A stretch of 64,000 nucleotides of DNA, taken from assembly GCF_900197875.1 (NCBI RefSeq), contig NZ_FZMO01000525.1, forward strand, positions 19,185 to 83,184, in the 5' to 3' direction. Position 1 is the stretch's first letter, and each line of letters starts with the position of its first letter. The notes under the pieces were generated by a model. The model was not told where the DNA came from. It saw only the letters and a list, made by a program, of their open reading frames with translations, and made no database searches. Both the position numbers and the translations under genes were made by a program. The DNA is from Frankia canadensis. GTDB lineage: Bacteria > Actinomycetota > Actinomycetes > Frankiales > Frankiaceae. Below, one piece after another: positions 25,537-33,965 of this stretch.

Positions 25537-26322
25537 ATGGTCGGCGACCTGTTTACCGGAACCGCCGTGCACTACGCACGCCACCGACCCGGCTACCCGA
25601 CGGCGTTCCTGACCGAAGTCGCGCGGCGGTTTTCCCTCCCGGGGACGGGTCGGCTTCTCGACCTCGGCTGCGGACCCGGAACTCTCACCATCGCGCTGGC
25701 CGGCCAGGTGCACGACGCCGTCGGTGTCGACCCCGAAGCCGACATGCTCGCGGAGGCGGCACGGCAGGCGCGCCTCGCGCGTATCCGCAACATCAGGTGG
25801 GTAGAGGCACGAGCGGAGAACCTCCCCCCAGACCTCGGCGGATTCCAGTTCGCGACCATGGGCCGCTCGTTCCACTGGATGGACCGAGACCGGGTGCTGA
25901 CAATGCTTGCCGATATGATCACCCCGACCGGTGGCCTTGTGATCGTCAACGACAACTGCCTCGTCCGGCCAGCCACCGACTGGCAACGTGCCATCGAAGA
26001 AACACAGGCGAAGTTCCTCGGAACCGTCCGCCGCGCAGGCAGTGGCGTCTTCGCGCCGCCCACGGAGCCCCATGAGACTGTCCTGGCCCGATCTCGGTTC
26101 CGCCAGGCCGAACGTATCGTCTACGAGTTCGAACGGCAGTGGACGGTCGAACAGATCGTCGGCTACCTGTACTCGACCTCGTTCCCCATCAGGCGACTGC
26201 TGGGTGAGCGCCGAGCCTCCTTCGAGGAGGAGATCATCGAAGCGCTGCGTGCTTACTCGCCGGACGGCAGGTTCACCGAACCGGTGCACCTCGAAGCGAT
26301 CTTTGCGTCCTTGAACATCTGA
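25537..26322 (+). CDS. Class I SAM-dependent methyltransferase
   Basis: A 261-residue methyltransferase of the UbiE/Methyltransf_11 type. Motif I is RLLDLGCGPGTLT (about residues 39-51), the acidic ribose contact is in GVDPEADML, and motif II/III regions are EARAENLPPDLGGF and LVIVND. The AVHYARHRPGYP opening is typical of trans-aconitate- or small-molecule-methyltransferase-like members. ATG 25537 gives a complete domain. It is flanked by recombination debris on both sides, which suggests a recently imported single gene. The substrate is unknown. Confidence 0.88.
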   Translation: MVGDLFTGTAVHYARHRPGYPTAFLTEVARRFSLPGTGRLLDLGCGPGTLTIALAGQVHDAVGVDPEADMLAEAARQARLARIRNIRWVEARAENLPPDLGGFQFATMGRSFHWMDRDRVLTMLADMITPTGGLVIVNDNCLVRPATDWQRAIEETQAKFLGTVRRAGSGVFAPPTEPHETVLARSRFRQAERIVYEFERQWTVEQIVGYLYSTSFPIRRLLGERRASFEEEIIEALRAYSPDGRFTEPVHLEAIFASLNI

Positions 26323-26344
26323 TCGTGGGCGCCGCGTCTGGCTG

Positions 26345-26415
26345 GTCCCCGTCGACCTCCAAAGCAGGTTCTCGCCGATCTTTCTCTGTGCTCTGCGCGA
26401 CAGCGCGACCTCGAC
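26345..26415 (-). pseudogene. RelE toxin N-terminal fragment
   Basis: The minus strand encodes VEVALSRRAQRKIGENL, parallel to YEIALSRRARRNLHEDL at the start of the intact RelE in this window. The base-level match covers about 70 bp (shared TGCGCGACAG). It is joined directly to the HepT remnant. Confidence 0.6.
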
Positions 26416-26439
26416 GTGCGGCGGCCGCGACCAAACGGA

Positions 26440-26689
26440 ACCGCTCCTGGATGAGGATGTTCCGGAAGGCGACTATTCGAGGGAGCCCGGGGATCGCGGC
26501 CGCGAGGCCCGGGGCGACCTTGGATAGTTGGTTGAGTGCCTCGCCGATGATTTCGAACTCGCGCTCGGCGGCGGCGCGGAGCATCGCGTTCGCCTGATAG
26601 CCGGCAAAGCGCTGTCCATGGGCGAAGCTTCTGGCGAGTCCAGCCGCGTTCGCGGCATCGCAGAGGTATTTTCGCGGGTCAGGCGGCAT
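26440..26689 (-). pseudogene. HepT/DUF86 toxin remnant
   Basis: Starts MPPDPRKYLCDAANAAGLARS and runs through MLRAAAEREFEIIGEALNQLS to RIVAFRNILI. The HEPN active site RNxxxHxY is broken: the residue after RNILI is Gln instead of His, and from there the sequence becomes the RelE fragment. An antitoxin (MNT nucleotidyltransferase) gene is absent. Confidence 0.75.
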
Positions 26690-26696
26690 ACGATCG

Positions 26697-26796
26697 GCGC
26701 GGTGCGGGCGGTGGGTGATCGGTACCCCGGACGCGAAGGACGGGGAGGCCTGCTGGGAGCTGGGCGCCAGCACGGTGGCGAGCCTGATGCCGTAGC
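26697..26796 (+). repeat. Flavodoxin 3'-end remnant
   Basis: IGAVRAV is followed after a deletion by VIGTPDAKDGEACWELGA and STVASLMP with a TAG stop at about 26796. This copies residues near GAVRSV and the last 27 residues of the intact protein with a middle segment lost. It lies between the HepT remnant and vapBC. Confidence 0.75.
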
Positions 26797-26822
26797 ACTC
26801 GGATCTGGTGGGGCATCGAGGA

Positions 26823-26847
26823 GGATTCATGCGCCATGCATGAATCC
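26823..26847. promoter_or_regulatory. 25-bp inverted repeat, vapBC operator
   Basis: GGATTCATGC (26823-26832) and GCATGAATCC (26838-26847) are perfect 10-bp arms around GCCAT. A -10-like TAGCGT at 26852-26857 lies 7 nt before ATG 26865, so transcription may begin at the start codon (leaderless). This is where the VapB dimer would bind to repress its own operon. Confidence 0.75.
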
Positions 26848-26864
26848 GTGGTAGCGTGGATCTT

Positions 26865-27113
26865 ATGAGCGAGTCCGCCGACGGGAGCGGCATCGTCCAG
26901 GTGCGCGATGTCGATCCGACGACGCTCGCGGTCCTCCGCGAACGGGCCAGATCGCTCGGTCAGTCGCTGTCCGGGTACTTGCGGGACCTGATGGATGCCG
27001 ATGCGGCCACGGAGACCAACGCCGAGGTCATCGCCCGTATGGCCCGCGACAGGGAACCGGTGGGGCTCACCATGGACGACATCCTCGCGGCGCGCGACGA
27101 GGGGCGGCGTTGA
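26865..27113 (+). CDS. vapB: VapB-type ribbon-helix-helix antitoxin
   Basis: An 82-residue antitoxin. GIVQVRDVDPTTLAVLRERARSLGQSLSGYLRDLM is a FitA/VapB-like ribbon-helix-helix DNA-binding domain; the C-terminal tail (VGLTMDDILAARDEGRR) is the usual toxin-wrapping segment. I prefer ATG 26865 to the in-frame GTG 26856 because of the leaderless promoter spacing. The stop overlaps the toxin start by 4 nt (TTGA). It should neutralise VapC and autoregulate through the inverted repeat at 26823. Confidence 0.88.
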   Translation: MSESADGSGIVQVRDVDPTTLAVLRERARSLGQSLSGYLRDLMDADAATETNAEVIARMARDREPVGLTMDDILAARDEGRR

Positions 27114-27511
27114 CCCTCACGTACGTGGTCGACTGCTCGCTCGTCATTGACGTGCTGTCGGTCCGCGATGGCGACGAGGTGCTCCGGCAGCGCCTGTCCG
27201 CCCCGCGGACACTGCACGCCCCGCACCATCTCGACGTCGAGGTCGCGTCAACAGTCCGCGGGCTTGCCGCCGGAAAGAAGATCACTGCTCATCGTGGCGA
27301 GCAGATGTTGGCTGACTACGCGCGCCTGCGGATCACCCGTCATCCGGTCTGGCCCTACCACCCCCGGATGTGGCAGCTGCGGCACACCCTCGGTGCTTAC
27401 GACGCCGCCTACATCGCACTCGCCGAAGCACTCGGCTGCAACCTGCTCACCGGCGACATCAAACTCAAGAACGCTGCCGGACACCGCGCGACGGTCATTG
27501 TCACCCGATAG
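27110..27511 (+). CDS. vapC: VapC PIN-domain ribonuclease toxin
   Basis: A 133-residue PIN nuclease starting from TTG 27110. The four acidic residues are D8 (YVVDCS), E44 (LDVEVAS), D98 (GAYDAAY) and D116 (TGDIKL). VapC toxins cleave tRNA or rRNA when free. The gene is intact and coupled to vapB, so the pair is probably active. A 20-codon fragment of a paralogous toxin (WELRHNLSVHDAAE) survives at 36762. Confidence 0.93.
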   Translation: MTLTYVVDCSLVIDVLSVRDGDEVLRQRLSAPRTLHAPHHLDVEVASTVRGLAAGKKITAHRGEQMLADYARLRITRHPVWPYHPRMWQLRHTLGAYDAAYIALAEALGCNLLTGDIKLKNAAGHRATVIVTR

Positions 27512-27813
27512 CGGCCGCGGCTGCTACCACGTGCTCGGAGAATCCTGACCGCGCAGCCCGCCAGCAGAGGACGGCGGCGGTGGCAGGGACGGACGACCCC
27601 GTACGATGAGGCACCACCGGCGGACAGCGAAGATCAACCATCCGACGATGCGCGACGCGACACCCAGGCCAGGCCGAACCGGTAGGGGTGGTCAGGAACG
27701 TGCGGTGCGCGCTCCCGTGGCCTCTCTCGAAGGTGGGATATAGGCCCTGACATCGTCGAACGGATCCACAAGTCCTGAGTTTGCCCGTCAGTATGCAGAG
27801 AAGCATCTGGATC
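27512..27813. other. 302-bp spacer between two convergent TA pairs
   Basis: No reading frame with recognisable homology. No clear terminator stem was found. It separates the vapBC end from the relE end. Confidence 0.4.
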
Positions 27814-28098
27814 TCAGAGGTGGTAGACGTCTCGTCGGTGCCGGATGGAGTGGATTTCTACCAGATGCTTGGCGGCGTCGATGCGGTAGATGATGCGGTA
27901 GGTTCCGCGACGCGCCGAGTAGAAGCCGTCGAAGGGTTCGTCCAGCGGCTTGCCCACCCGGTGGGGGTTCGTGGCGATTGCTCGCTGAATCGTTTCCAGC
28001 GCGGCGGCCGCGACCTCCAAGGGCAGATCCTCGTGGAGGTTTCTCCGTGCCCTGCGCGACAGTGCGATTTCGTAGGGTGCGCTGTCGGCGGCTGTCAC
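27814..28098 (-). CDS. RelE/ParE-family toxin
   Basis: A 94-residue toxin of the RelE fold: PYEIALSRRARRNLHEDL, AIATNPHRVGKPL, and the closing strands GTYRIIYRIDAAKHLVEIHSIRHRRDVY. The Arg-rich strands and C-terminal RHRRDVY are typical of ribosome-dependent mRNA interferases. GTG 28098 overlaps the antitoxin stop by 4 nt. It completes an intact Phd/YefM-RelE pair. A fragment of a paralogue is fused to the HepT remnant at 26345. Confidence 0.9.
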   Translation of the reverse strand: MTAADSAPYEIALSRRARRNLHEDLPLEVAAAALETIQRAIATNPHRVGKPLDEPFDGFYSARRGTYRIIYRIDAAKHLVEIHSIRHRRDVYHL

Positions 28099-28388
28099 CC
28101 TCCGCCGGCCCGTCGTTGCTTCAGTTCGGCCGCGACGTCGCCCAGCGTGAAGGTGTCGCCCGCGGCGAAGTCGTCCCGGGACTGCCGCAGATCCGCGAGG
28201 GCCTCGTCGTCCGACAGGAGATCGAGGGTCTCGCGCATCGACTCGTACTCGGCGACGGAGATCAACATCACGTCCGCACGCCCGTTGCGCGTGATCGTGA
28301 AATGATCATGCTGGCTGGCCACCCGCTCGGCCAGCTCGGCGATGCGGGCCTTCGCCTCGGTGATAGGAATGGTCTCCACGGAGGTCAT
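28095..28388 (-). CDS. Phd/YefM-family antitoxin
   Basis: Up to 97 residues: VETIPITEAKARIAELAERV is the conserved Phd/YefM N terminus, then FTITRNGRADVMLISVAEYESM, and an acidic toxin-binding tail. From ATG 28388 the product starts MTSVETIP. A GTG at 28379 (codon 4) is an alternative and fits better with the -10 box, since transcription would start there. Coupled to relE. Confidence 0.88.
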   Translation of the reverse strand: MTSVETIPITEAKARIAELAERVASQHDHFTITRNGRADVMLISVAEYESMRETLDLLSDDEALADLRQSRDDFAAGDTFTLGDVAAELKQRRAGGG

Positions 28389-28402
28389 TATAGGGACCGG
28401 TC
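28387..28402 (-). promoter_or_regulatory. Promoter and operator candidate of the Phd/RelE pair
   Basis: A consensus TATAAT (28387-28392, minus strand) overlaps the ATG at 28388, so transcription should begin near 28380, next to the in-frame GTG 28379. GACCGGTC (28395-28402) is an 8-bp palindrome directly upstream, a candidate site for the antitoxin. Confidence 0.5.
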
Positions 28403-28519
28403 GCTTTTCGGGTCGTTCTGGAGGGTGTCTGGCCTCGAGCTGCTCGTCCGGCGGGGCTGTCGTTGACGGGGCAGGTGAGAAGGGCAGCCGCGCGGAGGAT
28501 GGGCGAGGAGGCCAAGGGT

Positions 28520-28580
28520 TGGGAGGCGTGCTGGGAGCTGGGAGCTGGGAGCCACCGTGGCCGCGAGCCTGATGCCCTAG
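28520..28580 (+). repeat. Flavodoxin 3'-end remnant with internal 7-bp duplication
   Basis: EACWELG is followed by a duplicated GGGAGCT that shifts the frame, then GATVAASLMP and a TAG stop at 28580. It is otherwise close to the intact gene end. Confidence 0.7.
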
Positions 28581-28599
28581 TCCGGCCCGGCCGAGCCCC

Positions 28600-28728
28600 G
28601 CCGACCTCGCGATCCTCTGTGGCGCCGTCCTCGACACGCTCCGCGCCGCCGGCTACCGCTACATCCTCGAAGACCGCCGCGGCCACATCACCGCGACCGC
28701 GGCCCCCAACCTCCACGACTTTCCCTGA
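28600..28728 (+). pseudogene. C-terminal fragment of an unidentified gene
   Basis: ADLAILCGAVLDTLRAAGYR, then YILEDRRGHITATAAPNL, then HDFP and TGA has normal codon bias and reads as a real protein end, but no start exists because the flavodoxin remnant lies immediately upstream. Family unknown. The rest of 28389-29051 contains only the divergent upstream region of the methyltransferase gene, which is distinctly less GC-rich from about 28830 to 29000. Confidence 0.45.
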
Positions 28729-29051
28729 CAAGACCGACACACCGGCCACGCGAGCGATGCCACGCCCTCCCGGTCGTGACGCGAGCATGCACGAGCCCTG
28801 ATGCGACACCACCGACCGACCTGCGTCTTCTTCATCCTTTCTGCTATGGTCCGTACGCGCTGCGGGCGATACGTCATGTGCGAAATACGATCGCCGAGGA
28901 GGGCGGCAGTCGAGAGTTTCTCGATAAGCTACCCGCGACCTCGATCTGCGAACTTCGCAACGTTCATCAAAAACTAATACGCAAAGTCGACCTGTCGACG
29001 ACTCGACGCCGCCGCTCGAGAGATCGACGAGGCCTGAGCCCGGAGACAGAC

Positions 29052-30797
29052 ATGATCGACGTGCCCGACCTCACGCGCCTGACGGAGATGCTGTCCAAAA
29101 TCGACGTTCTGGACACCGGAGAAGCCCTCGAACTGCTCCTCGGCGGGGACGCGGAGACAGCCGCCGACCTGGCCGGTCACTGCACGGTCAAGCACATCGC
29201 TCTGGCCGTCTTCCCGGACCGGGTCAGCGAGGTCGTCGACTTCCTCCGGCTGAGCGGCCTGGCGGTGGGCGAGCCGGTTCCGAGCACCCTCGTCCGGGCC
29301 CGGCTGGCCGACCGGTACGGCCGGGCCCCGGAGGCTCTTTCGGTGTCCATCGTGACCGGCATGCGACCGAGCCGCCCACACCACGCACTCGAGGTCTTCG
29401 TCGTTCCCGGGCTCGAGAACCGGGCGGACGAGAACGGCATCGCCGCCCGCGAACGGCTCGGTGCCTTCGAGACGCACATCGCCTTCGAAACGGCACCGGA
29501 ATCCCTCGACATCACGCGGGAACTGATCTCGCACCGGACCAGCCTGCGGGCCGACGGCGGTGGTCACAACTCCTTCGAACAGGCCGGCCAGGGCGGCCGC
29601 TCGGTGTTCTACTTCGCCATGTCAGACGACGGCAGCACGGGTGGGTGCGGATTCCGTCGACTCGAACTGTTCTGCGGAGGACATCGCCAGAGGGCGCTCG
29701 CCGAACATGCGGCCGAGTACACGGCCCAGCGCACCGCCGAGCATGTGACGGTCGCCGAGCATGTGACGGTCCCGGCATCGAGGATCCCGGGGGCGGAGCC
29801 GGAGATACGTCTGCTCGAGCTGGTGACCGGGCATATCACGACGAAGGCATTGTCCGTGACCGCGGAACTGGGTATCGCGGACGCTCTGGCCGCCCGTCCG
29901 TTGACCGGACCACAGGTTGCCTCGACAGTCGGCGCCGAGCCTTCCGCGGTGACGCGGCTGCTGCGCTACCTCGCCGGTCTCGGTGTCGTGGCCGTTGCGG
30001 GCGACCACTACGCGAGCACGCCGATCCTCGAACTGCTACGGCGGGACAGCGACTTCGCCGACCTGGCGCTTCTCTACGGCGGCGAGTTCTTCACCGCCTG
30101 GGGCGAGTTCGGACATGCGGTCCGGACCGGAGACAGTGCGTTCGGCCAGGTCTTCGGCCACGAGCACTTCGAGTACTTCGAGTACCATCCCGAACTGAGC
30201 GGACGGTTCAACCGGGCGATGGCGGCCTCCACGCAGGCGTTGATCGCCCGTCTGAGTGGCGCCTACGACTTCTCCGCGGCCCGGCGCGTCGTCGACATCG
30301 GCGGTGGTGACGGCACGTTGCTGCGCGCCATCCTGGACCGGGCGCCCCTGGCGACCGGCGTGCTGTTCGACCGGAAACACGTGATCACCGCCGGCTCGGT
30401 CACCGCGCGGTCGGTCATCACGGGTGCCGCCGCCGCGACCGACCGCGTCGAACTCGTCGAGGGAGACTTCTTCGACGAGGTGCCGGCACGGGGCGACCTC
30501 TATCTTCTGAGCCGGGTTCTGCACGACTGGAACGACGAGCGATGCGAGCGGCTGCTCGGCCGGTGCCGGGAGGCGATGCGGCCGGGGACCACCCTGCTCG
30601 CGATCGAGCGGGTGCTGTCCGACGAGTCCGTGTCCTCTCCCGCTCTCACCTGGGATCTGCAGATGCTCGCCATCACCGGTGGACGGGAACGGACTCGCCA
30701 CGAGTACGCACGGATGATGGCGGACACCGGCTTCGTCCTCGAGACCGTCCTCCCCGTCTGGCACGGTCTCTCGTTGTTGGTGACGCGGGCGGCGTAG
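29052..30797 (+). CDS. O-methyltransferase with N-terminal VOC-like domain
   Basis: A 581-residue two-part protein. Residues about 1-220 (KHIALAVFPDRVSEVVDFL, HHALEVFVVPG, ETHIAFETAPE, RRLELFCGGH) resemble paired VOC-like modules. Residues about 250-581 are an acetylserotonin-O-methyltransferase-type enzyme: dimerisation helices LLELVTGHITTKALSVTAELGIADAL, SAM motif RVVDIGGGDGTLL, acidic VELVEGDFF, catalytic-region LLSRVLHDWND and the closing GLSLLVTRA. ATG 29052 follows CGGAG; the 92 open codons upstream lie in an AT-richer promoter area and are rejected. The A-PCP-R gene starts 51 nt downstream, so the methyltransferase likely methylates the same metabolite or its precursor (inference). Confidence 0.85.
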   Translation: MIDVPDLTRLTEMLSKIDVLDTGEALELLLGGDAETAADLAGHCTVKHIALAVFPDRVSEVVDFLRLSGLAVGEPVPSTLVRARLADRYGRAPEALSVSIVTGMRPSRPHHALEVFVVPGLENRADENGIAARERLGAFETHIAFETAPESLDITRELISHRTSLRADGGGHNSFEQAGQGGRSVFYFAMSDDGSTGGCGFRRLELFCGGHRQRALAEHAAEYTAQRTAEHVTVAEHVTVPASRIPGAEPEIRLLELVTGHITTKALSVTAELGIADALAARPLTGPQVASTVGAEPSAVTRLLRYLAGLGVVAVAGDHYASTPILELLRRDSDFADLALLYGGEFFTAWGEFGHAVRTGDSAFGQVFGHEHFEYFEYHPELSGRFNRAMAASTQALIARLSGAYDFSAARRVVDIGGGDGTLLRAILDRAPLATGVLFDRKHVITAGSVTARSVITGAAAATDRVELVEGDFFDEVPARGDLYLLSRVLHDWNDERCERLLGRCREAMRPGTTLLAIERVLSDESVSSPALTWDLQMLAITGGRERTRHEYARMMADTGFVLETVLPVWHGLSLLVTRAA

Positions 30798-30848
30798 GGA
30801 TTGGCCCGGCCTGGGAATCGCCCCTGGGATCTCTCACGGAGGTGCACG

Positions 30849-33800
30849 ATGGCTCTGACCGTCGGCGACTACCACGCGAAGTCCGGCGTGGCCCTGCTCG
30901 GTCACACCCTCCCGAACCTGTTTCGCGCTGCGGTCGAATCTGGCCCGGATAACGTGGCTTTCGCAGACGGGCACACTTCGTGGTCCTGGCGGGAATGGTG
31001 GGACGCCTCCGAAGCACTGGCCCGAGGCCTGCAGGAACACGGCGTGACCGCGGGCGAGGTAGTGGTCGCCCAGGTCCCCAACAGTCACGATTTCCTGGTC
31101 CTGCACGTCGCCGTGGCCGCCGTCGGCGCGGTGCTCCTGCCAGTCCATGGCAACAACGGCCCGCTCGACCTGGTGACGCTGGTGCGGCGGAGCGGGGCGC
31201 GCGTGGTGGTGGTGCCCGCCGGGCGGGTGACGCCGGAACTCGCGGAGTCGGCCGCCGTGGTTCTGGTGACGGGCTCGCGCCGGCAGGAACGGCACAGCAC
31301 GGTCCGCGACCTGATGGCAGAGTTCGCCGGCGTCCGGGCGAGGCCCGTCCAGGTGCGTCCGGATGATCCGTTCCTCCTGCTGCCGTCGTCGGCGACGACC
31401 TCGCTGCGGCCGAAGATCTCCATGCACAGCCACGACGGGTTGCTGTCGAACGCCGCCGCGGTCGTGGTCGCCGGGCCTCCGCGCCGGACGGACAGCATCA
31501 TCAGCGCGAGCCCTTTCAGTCACCTGTTCGGGCTCCTGTCCGTCCACGTCAGCCTGTTCGCCAGGACCACCCAGCTCCTGCTGTCCGCCTGGGACAGCGA
31601 GCGGCTGATCAGCCTCACCCGAGCCGCGGTCGACTCCGTCGTGCTGTTCGCGGTGCCGACGCAACTGCGTGATCTGCTCACCCGGCTGGACGAGGTCAGG
31701 GCAGGCGATGTCGACGCAGGCGATGGTGACGCGGGCGATGGCGGCCCACGGGAGTCCGTTCGCCTGCGCGAGGTGCGAACAGGCGGGGCGAAGGTGTCGT
31801 CCGCGCTGGTGGACGGCCTTCGCCGCCACTGTGCCGCGTCGGTCGTCGTGCAGTGGGGCATGTCCGAGCTGGGCGCCGGGTTGTTCACCAGCGCTCACGA
31901 CCCGGACGAGGTCGCCACCCGCAGCATTGGCCGCCCGGTTCCCGGCGCCCGCGTGCGGGTGGTGCGCGAGGACGTCGACTGTGCGCCCGGCGACGTCGGC
32001 GAGCTGTGGGTGGCCAGTCCCTACGCGTTTCGGGGATATCTGGGCGACGCCGAGCTGTCGGCGCGGACGCTGCCGGCGGACGGCTGGCTGCGGACCGGCG
32101 ACCTGGCCAGCGTGGACGCGGGCGGCCTCGTCGCGTTTCACGGCCGGATCGCCGAGCTGATCGACGTGGGTGGACAGAAGTTCAGCTCGATCGAGGTCGA
32201 GGAACTGCTCGCCGACCTGCCGGGCATCGGGCCCGCGGCGGTGGTGGGCCGACCGGATCCCCGCCTCGGTGAGTATCCGTGCGTCGTCGTCACGGAGGGG
32301 TCCACCGTGACCCTGCGCGACGTCACCGAGCACCTCGTCACCAAAGGCGTGGCACGCTACAAGATGCCGGTCGACATCGTCGTGCTGCCGGCGATACCGC
32401 GTACCGCGACCGGAAAGATCGCCCGACGCCGGCTGGCTGACCTGGTGGCCGAGTTCCCGGCCCAGCCGCCGGGACGAACGGTCGGACCGGCCGATTCCGC
32501 CTCGTTGCTGGATCTGGTCATGGCAAGGGCACGTGCTGTCATCGCGGAACTCTCGGGCGACGCCATCACCACGGAGCTGATGCGGCACACCCCTTTTCGT
32601 GACCAGGGCCTGACCTCGCTCGGCGCTGTACGGCTGGCCAACGAGCTTGGGGAGGCGACCGGGCTCGCGCTCGCCAGCACCGCGGTCTTCACCCATCCGA
32701 CACCGGCCGCGCTCGCCGTCTACCTGGCCGGTGCCCATGACCTCGTCGATGCCGCAACCCTGAAGATCGACTTCGCGGCCGAGGGTCGGCTCGCGGCCGA
32801 CATCGTCCCCGCGGCCGAGGTGGTGGCCGCCGTGACCGAGCCGCGGCACCTGCTTCTGACCGGCGCCACCGGATTCGTCGGCGCCTTCCTGCTGCGAGAC
32901 CTCGTGCGGGACACCGGTGCGGTCGTGCACTGCCTGGTCCGTGGCGCCACCGAACGGGACGCGCTGGCGCGGCTGCGCGCGAACCTGTCGTACTACCGGT
33001 TGGCGGTGGACCCGCCCCGGATCCAGATCGTGCTGGGCGACCTCGCCCAGCCGAGGCTCGGTCTGACCGAGGAACGCTTCGACGACCTCGCACGGCGTCT
33101 CGACGGCGTCTACCACGCCGGTGGCGAGGTGAACTGGTTGCTGCCGTACCAGGAGCTGAGGGCGGCGAACGTGTCGGGCACCGAGGAGATCCTCCGGCTG
33201 GCGGCCCGGCACCGTACGGTGCCGGTGCACCACATCTCGACCATCGGCGTGTTCGGGACGGCCGGTGCCGGAGAGGTTCCACTGCGTCCCGCCGATCCGA
33301 CGGGGCCGCCGGAGGCCCTGGACAGCGGCTACCGCCAGAGCAAGTGGGTCGCCGAGGAAATGATCGATATCGCCCGGTCCCGCGGCCTGCCGGTCTCGAT
33401 GTACCGGGTGGACGCCGTGTGTGGCGACCAGGTCAACGGCGCCTGCCAGACGCGGGACTTCGTCTGGCTCAGCGTCAAGGGGATGGTGCAGGCCCGGTCC
33501 GCGCCGTGTGATCTCGGCGGGGCGTTCCGCATGGTCCCGGCCGACTATGTGAGTGGTGTGGTCACGGTGCTGTCCCGGGGCATGGCCGGCGGCACGTTCC
33601 ATGTGCAGAACGACACGGCGCTGTCCTTCGCCACCCTGGTGCGGCAGCTGCGATCGTGTGGTTACCAGATTGAGAACCTGGACGCCGTCGACTGGGCTGA
33701 GCGGGTACGGGCCGACCTCCACAACGTCCTCAACCCCCTGCTCGACACATTCCAGACGATCACGGCAACGGGCGCGGGCGACCTCCCGCCGCTGGATACC

Positions 33801-33950
33801 AGCGCCACGCTCGCGGCGGGCGGTATCGCCTGCCCGGCCATCACGCCGGAGCTGGTCGAGACCTATGTGACGTTCTTCGTGACGACGGGGTTCCTCCCCG
33901 CGCCGAACACGGCACCGGCGGCGGCAGCGGTGGCGTTGCGGCCAGCCTGA
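30849..33950 (+). CDS. NRPS-like A-PCP-thioester reductase (carboxylic acid reductase type)
   Basis: A 1033-residue enzyme expected to activate a carboxylic acid with ATP, load it on phosphopantetheine and release it as an aldehyde with NADPH. The adenylation domain (1-530) has FSHLFGLLSVH, WGMSELGAG, GELWVASPYAFRGY, GWLRTGDL and the A10 Lys in RTATGKIARRRL; its phosphate loop is SSATTSLRPK, unlike the usual TSGTTGxPK. The carrier domain has S590 in DQGLTSLGAV. The reductase has LLTGATGFVGAFL (G672 onwards) and the catalytic Y828xxxK832 in SGYRQSKWVAEE. No condensation domain is present. The last codons (VALRPA, TGA) lie on a sequence resembling the flavodoxin-tail repeat, so the native C terminus may have been replaced. 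Confidence 0.9.
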   Translation: MALTVGDYHAKSGVALLGHTLPNLFRAAVESGPDNVAFADGHTSWSWREWWDASEALARGLQEHGVTAGEVVVAQVPNSHDFLVLHVAVAAVGAVLLPVHGNNGPLDLVTLVRRSGARVVVVPAGRVTPELAESAAVVLVTGSRRQERHSTVRDLMAEFAGVRARPVQVRPDDPFLLLPSSATTSLRPKISMHSHDGLLSNAAAVVVAGPPRRTDSIISASPFSHLFGLLSVHVSLFARTTQLLLSAWDSERLISLTRAAVDSVVLFAVPTQLRDLLTRLDEVRAGDVDAGDGDAGDGGPRESVRLREVRTGGAKVSSALVDGLRRHCAASVVVQWGMSELGAGLFTSAHDPDEVATRSIGRPVPGARVRVVREDVDCAPGDVGELWVASPYAFRGYLGDAELSARTLPADGWLRTGDLASVDAGGLVAFHGRIAELIDVGGQKFSSIEVEELLADLPGIGPAAVVGRPDPRLGEYPCVVVTEGSTVTLRDVTEHLVTKGVARYKMPVDIVVLPAIPRTATGKIARRRLADLVAEFPAQPPGRTVGPADSASLLDLVMARARAVIAELSGDAITTELMRHTPFRDQGLTSLGAVRLANELGEATGLALASTAVFTHPTPAALAVYLAGAHDLVDAATLKIDFAAEGRLAADIVPAAEVVAAVTEPRHLLLTGATGFVGAFLLRDLVRDTGAVVHCLVRGATERDALARLRANLSYYRLAVDPPRIQIVLGDLAQPRLGLTEERFDDLARRLDGVYHAGGEVNWLLPYQELRAANVSGTEEILRLAARHRTVPVHHISTIGVFGTAGAGEVPLRPADPTGPPEALDSGYRQSKWVAEEMIDIARSRGLPVSMYRVDAVCGDQVNGACQTRDFVWLSVKGMVQARSAPCDLGGAFRMVPADYVSGVVTVLSRGMAGGTFHVQNDTALSFATLVRQLRSCGYQIENLDAVDWAERVRADLHNVLNPLLDTFQTITATGAGDLPPLDTSATLAAGGIACPAITPELVETYVTFFVTTGFLPAPNTAPAAAAVALRPA

Positions 33951-33965
33951 TACCCGATCGACGCG
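33920..33965 (+). repeat. Flavodoxin-tail-like sequence at the reductase 3' end
   Basis: GCGGCCAGCCTGAT, then ACCCGATCGACGCGGGC, matches 16681-16711 (GGCCAGCCTGATGCCCGATTGACTCGGGC) at most positions. It supplies the stop codon of the upstream reductase gene in another frame. Confidence 0.55.

Noticed and set aside
28776..29051. 92-codon N-terminal extension of the VOC-methyltransferase
   Set aside because: The stretch is AT-richer, has no homology and contains the likely promoter; a Shine-Dalgarno and the domain start support 29052.
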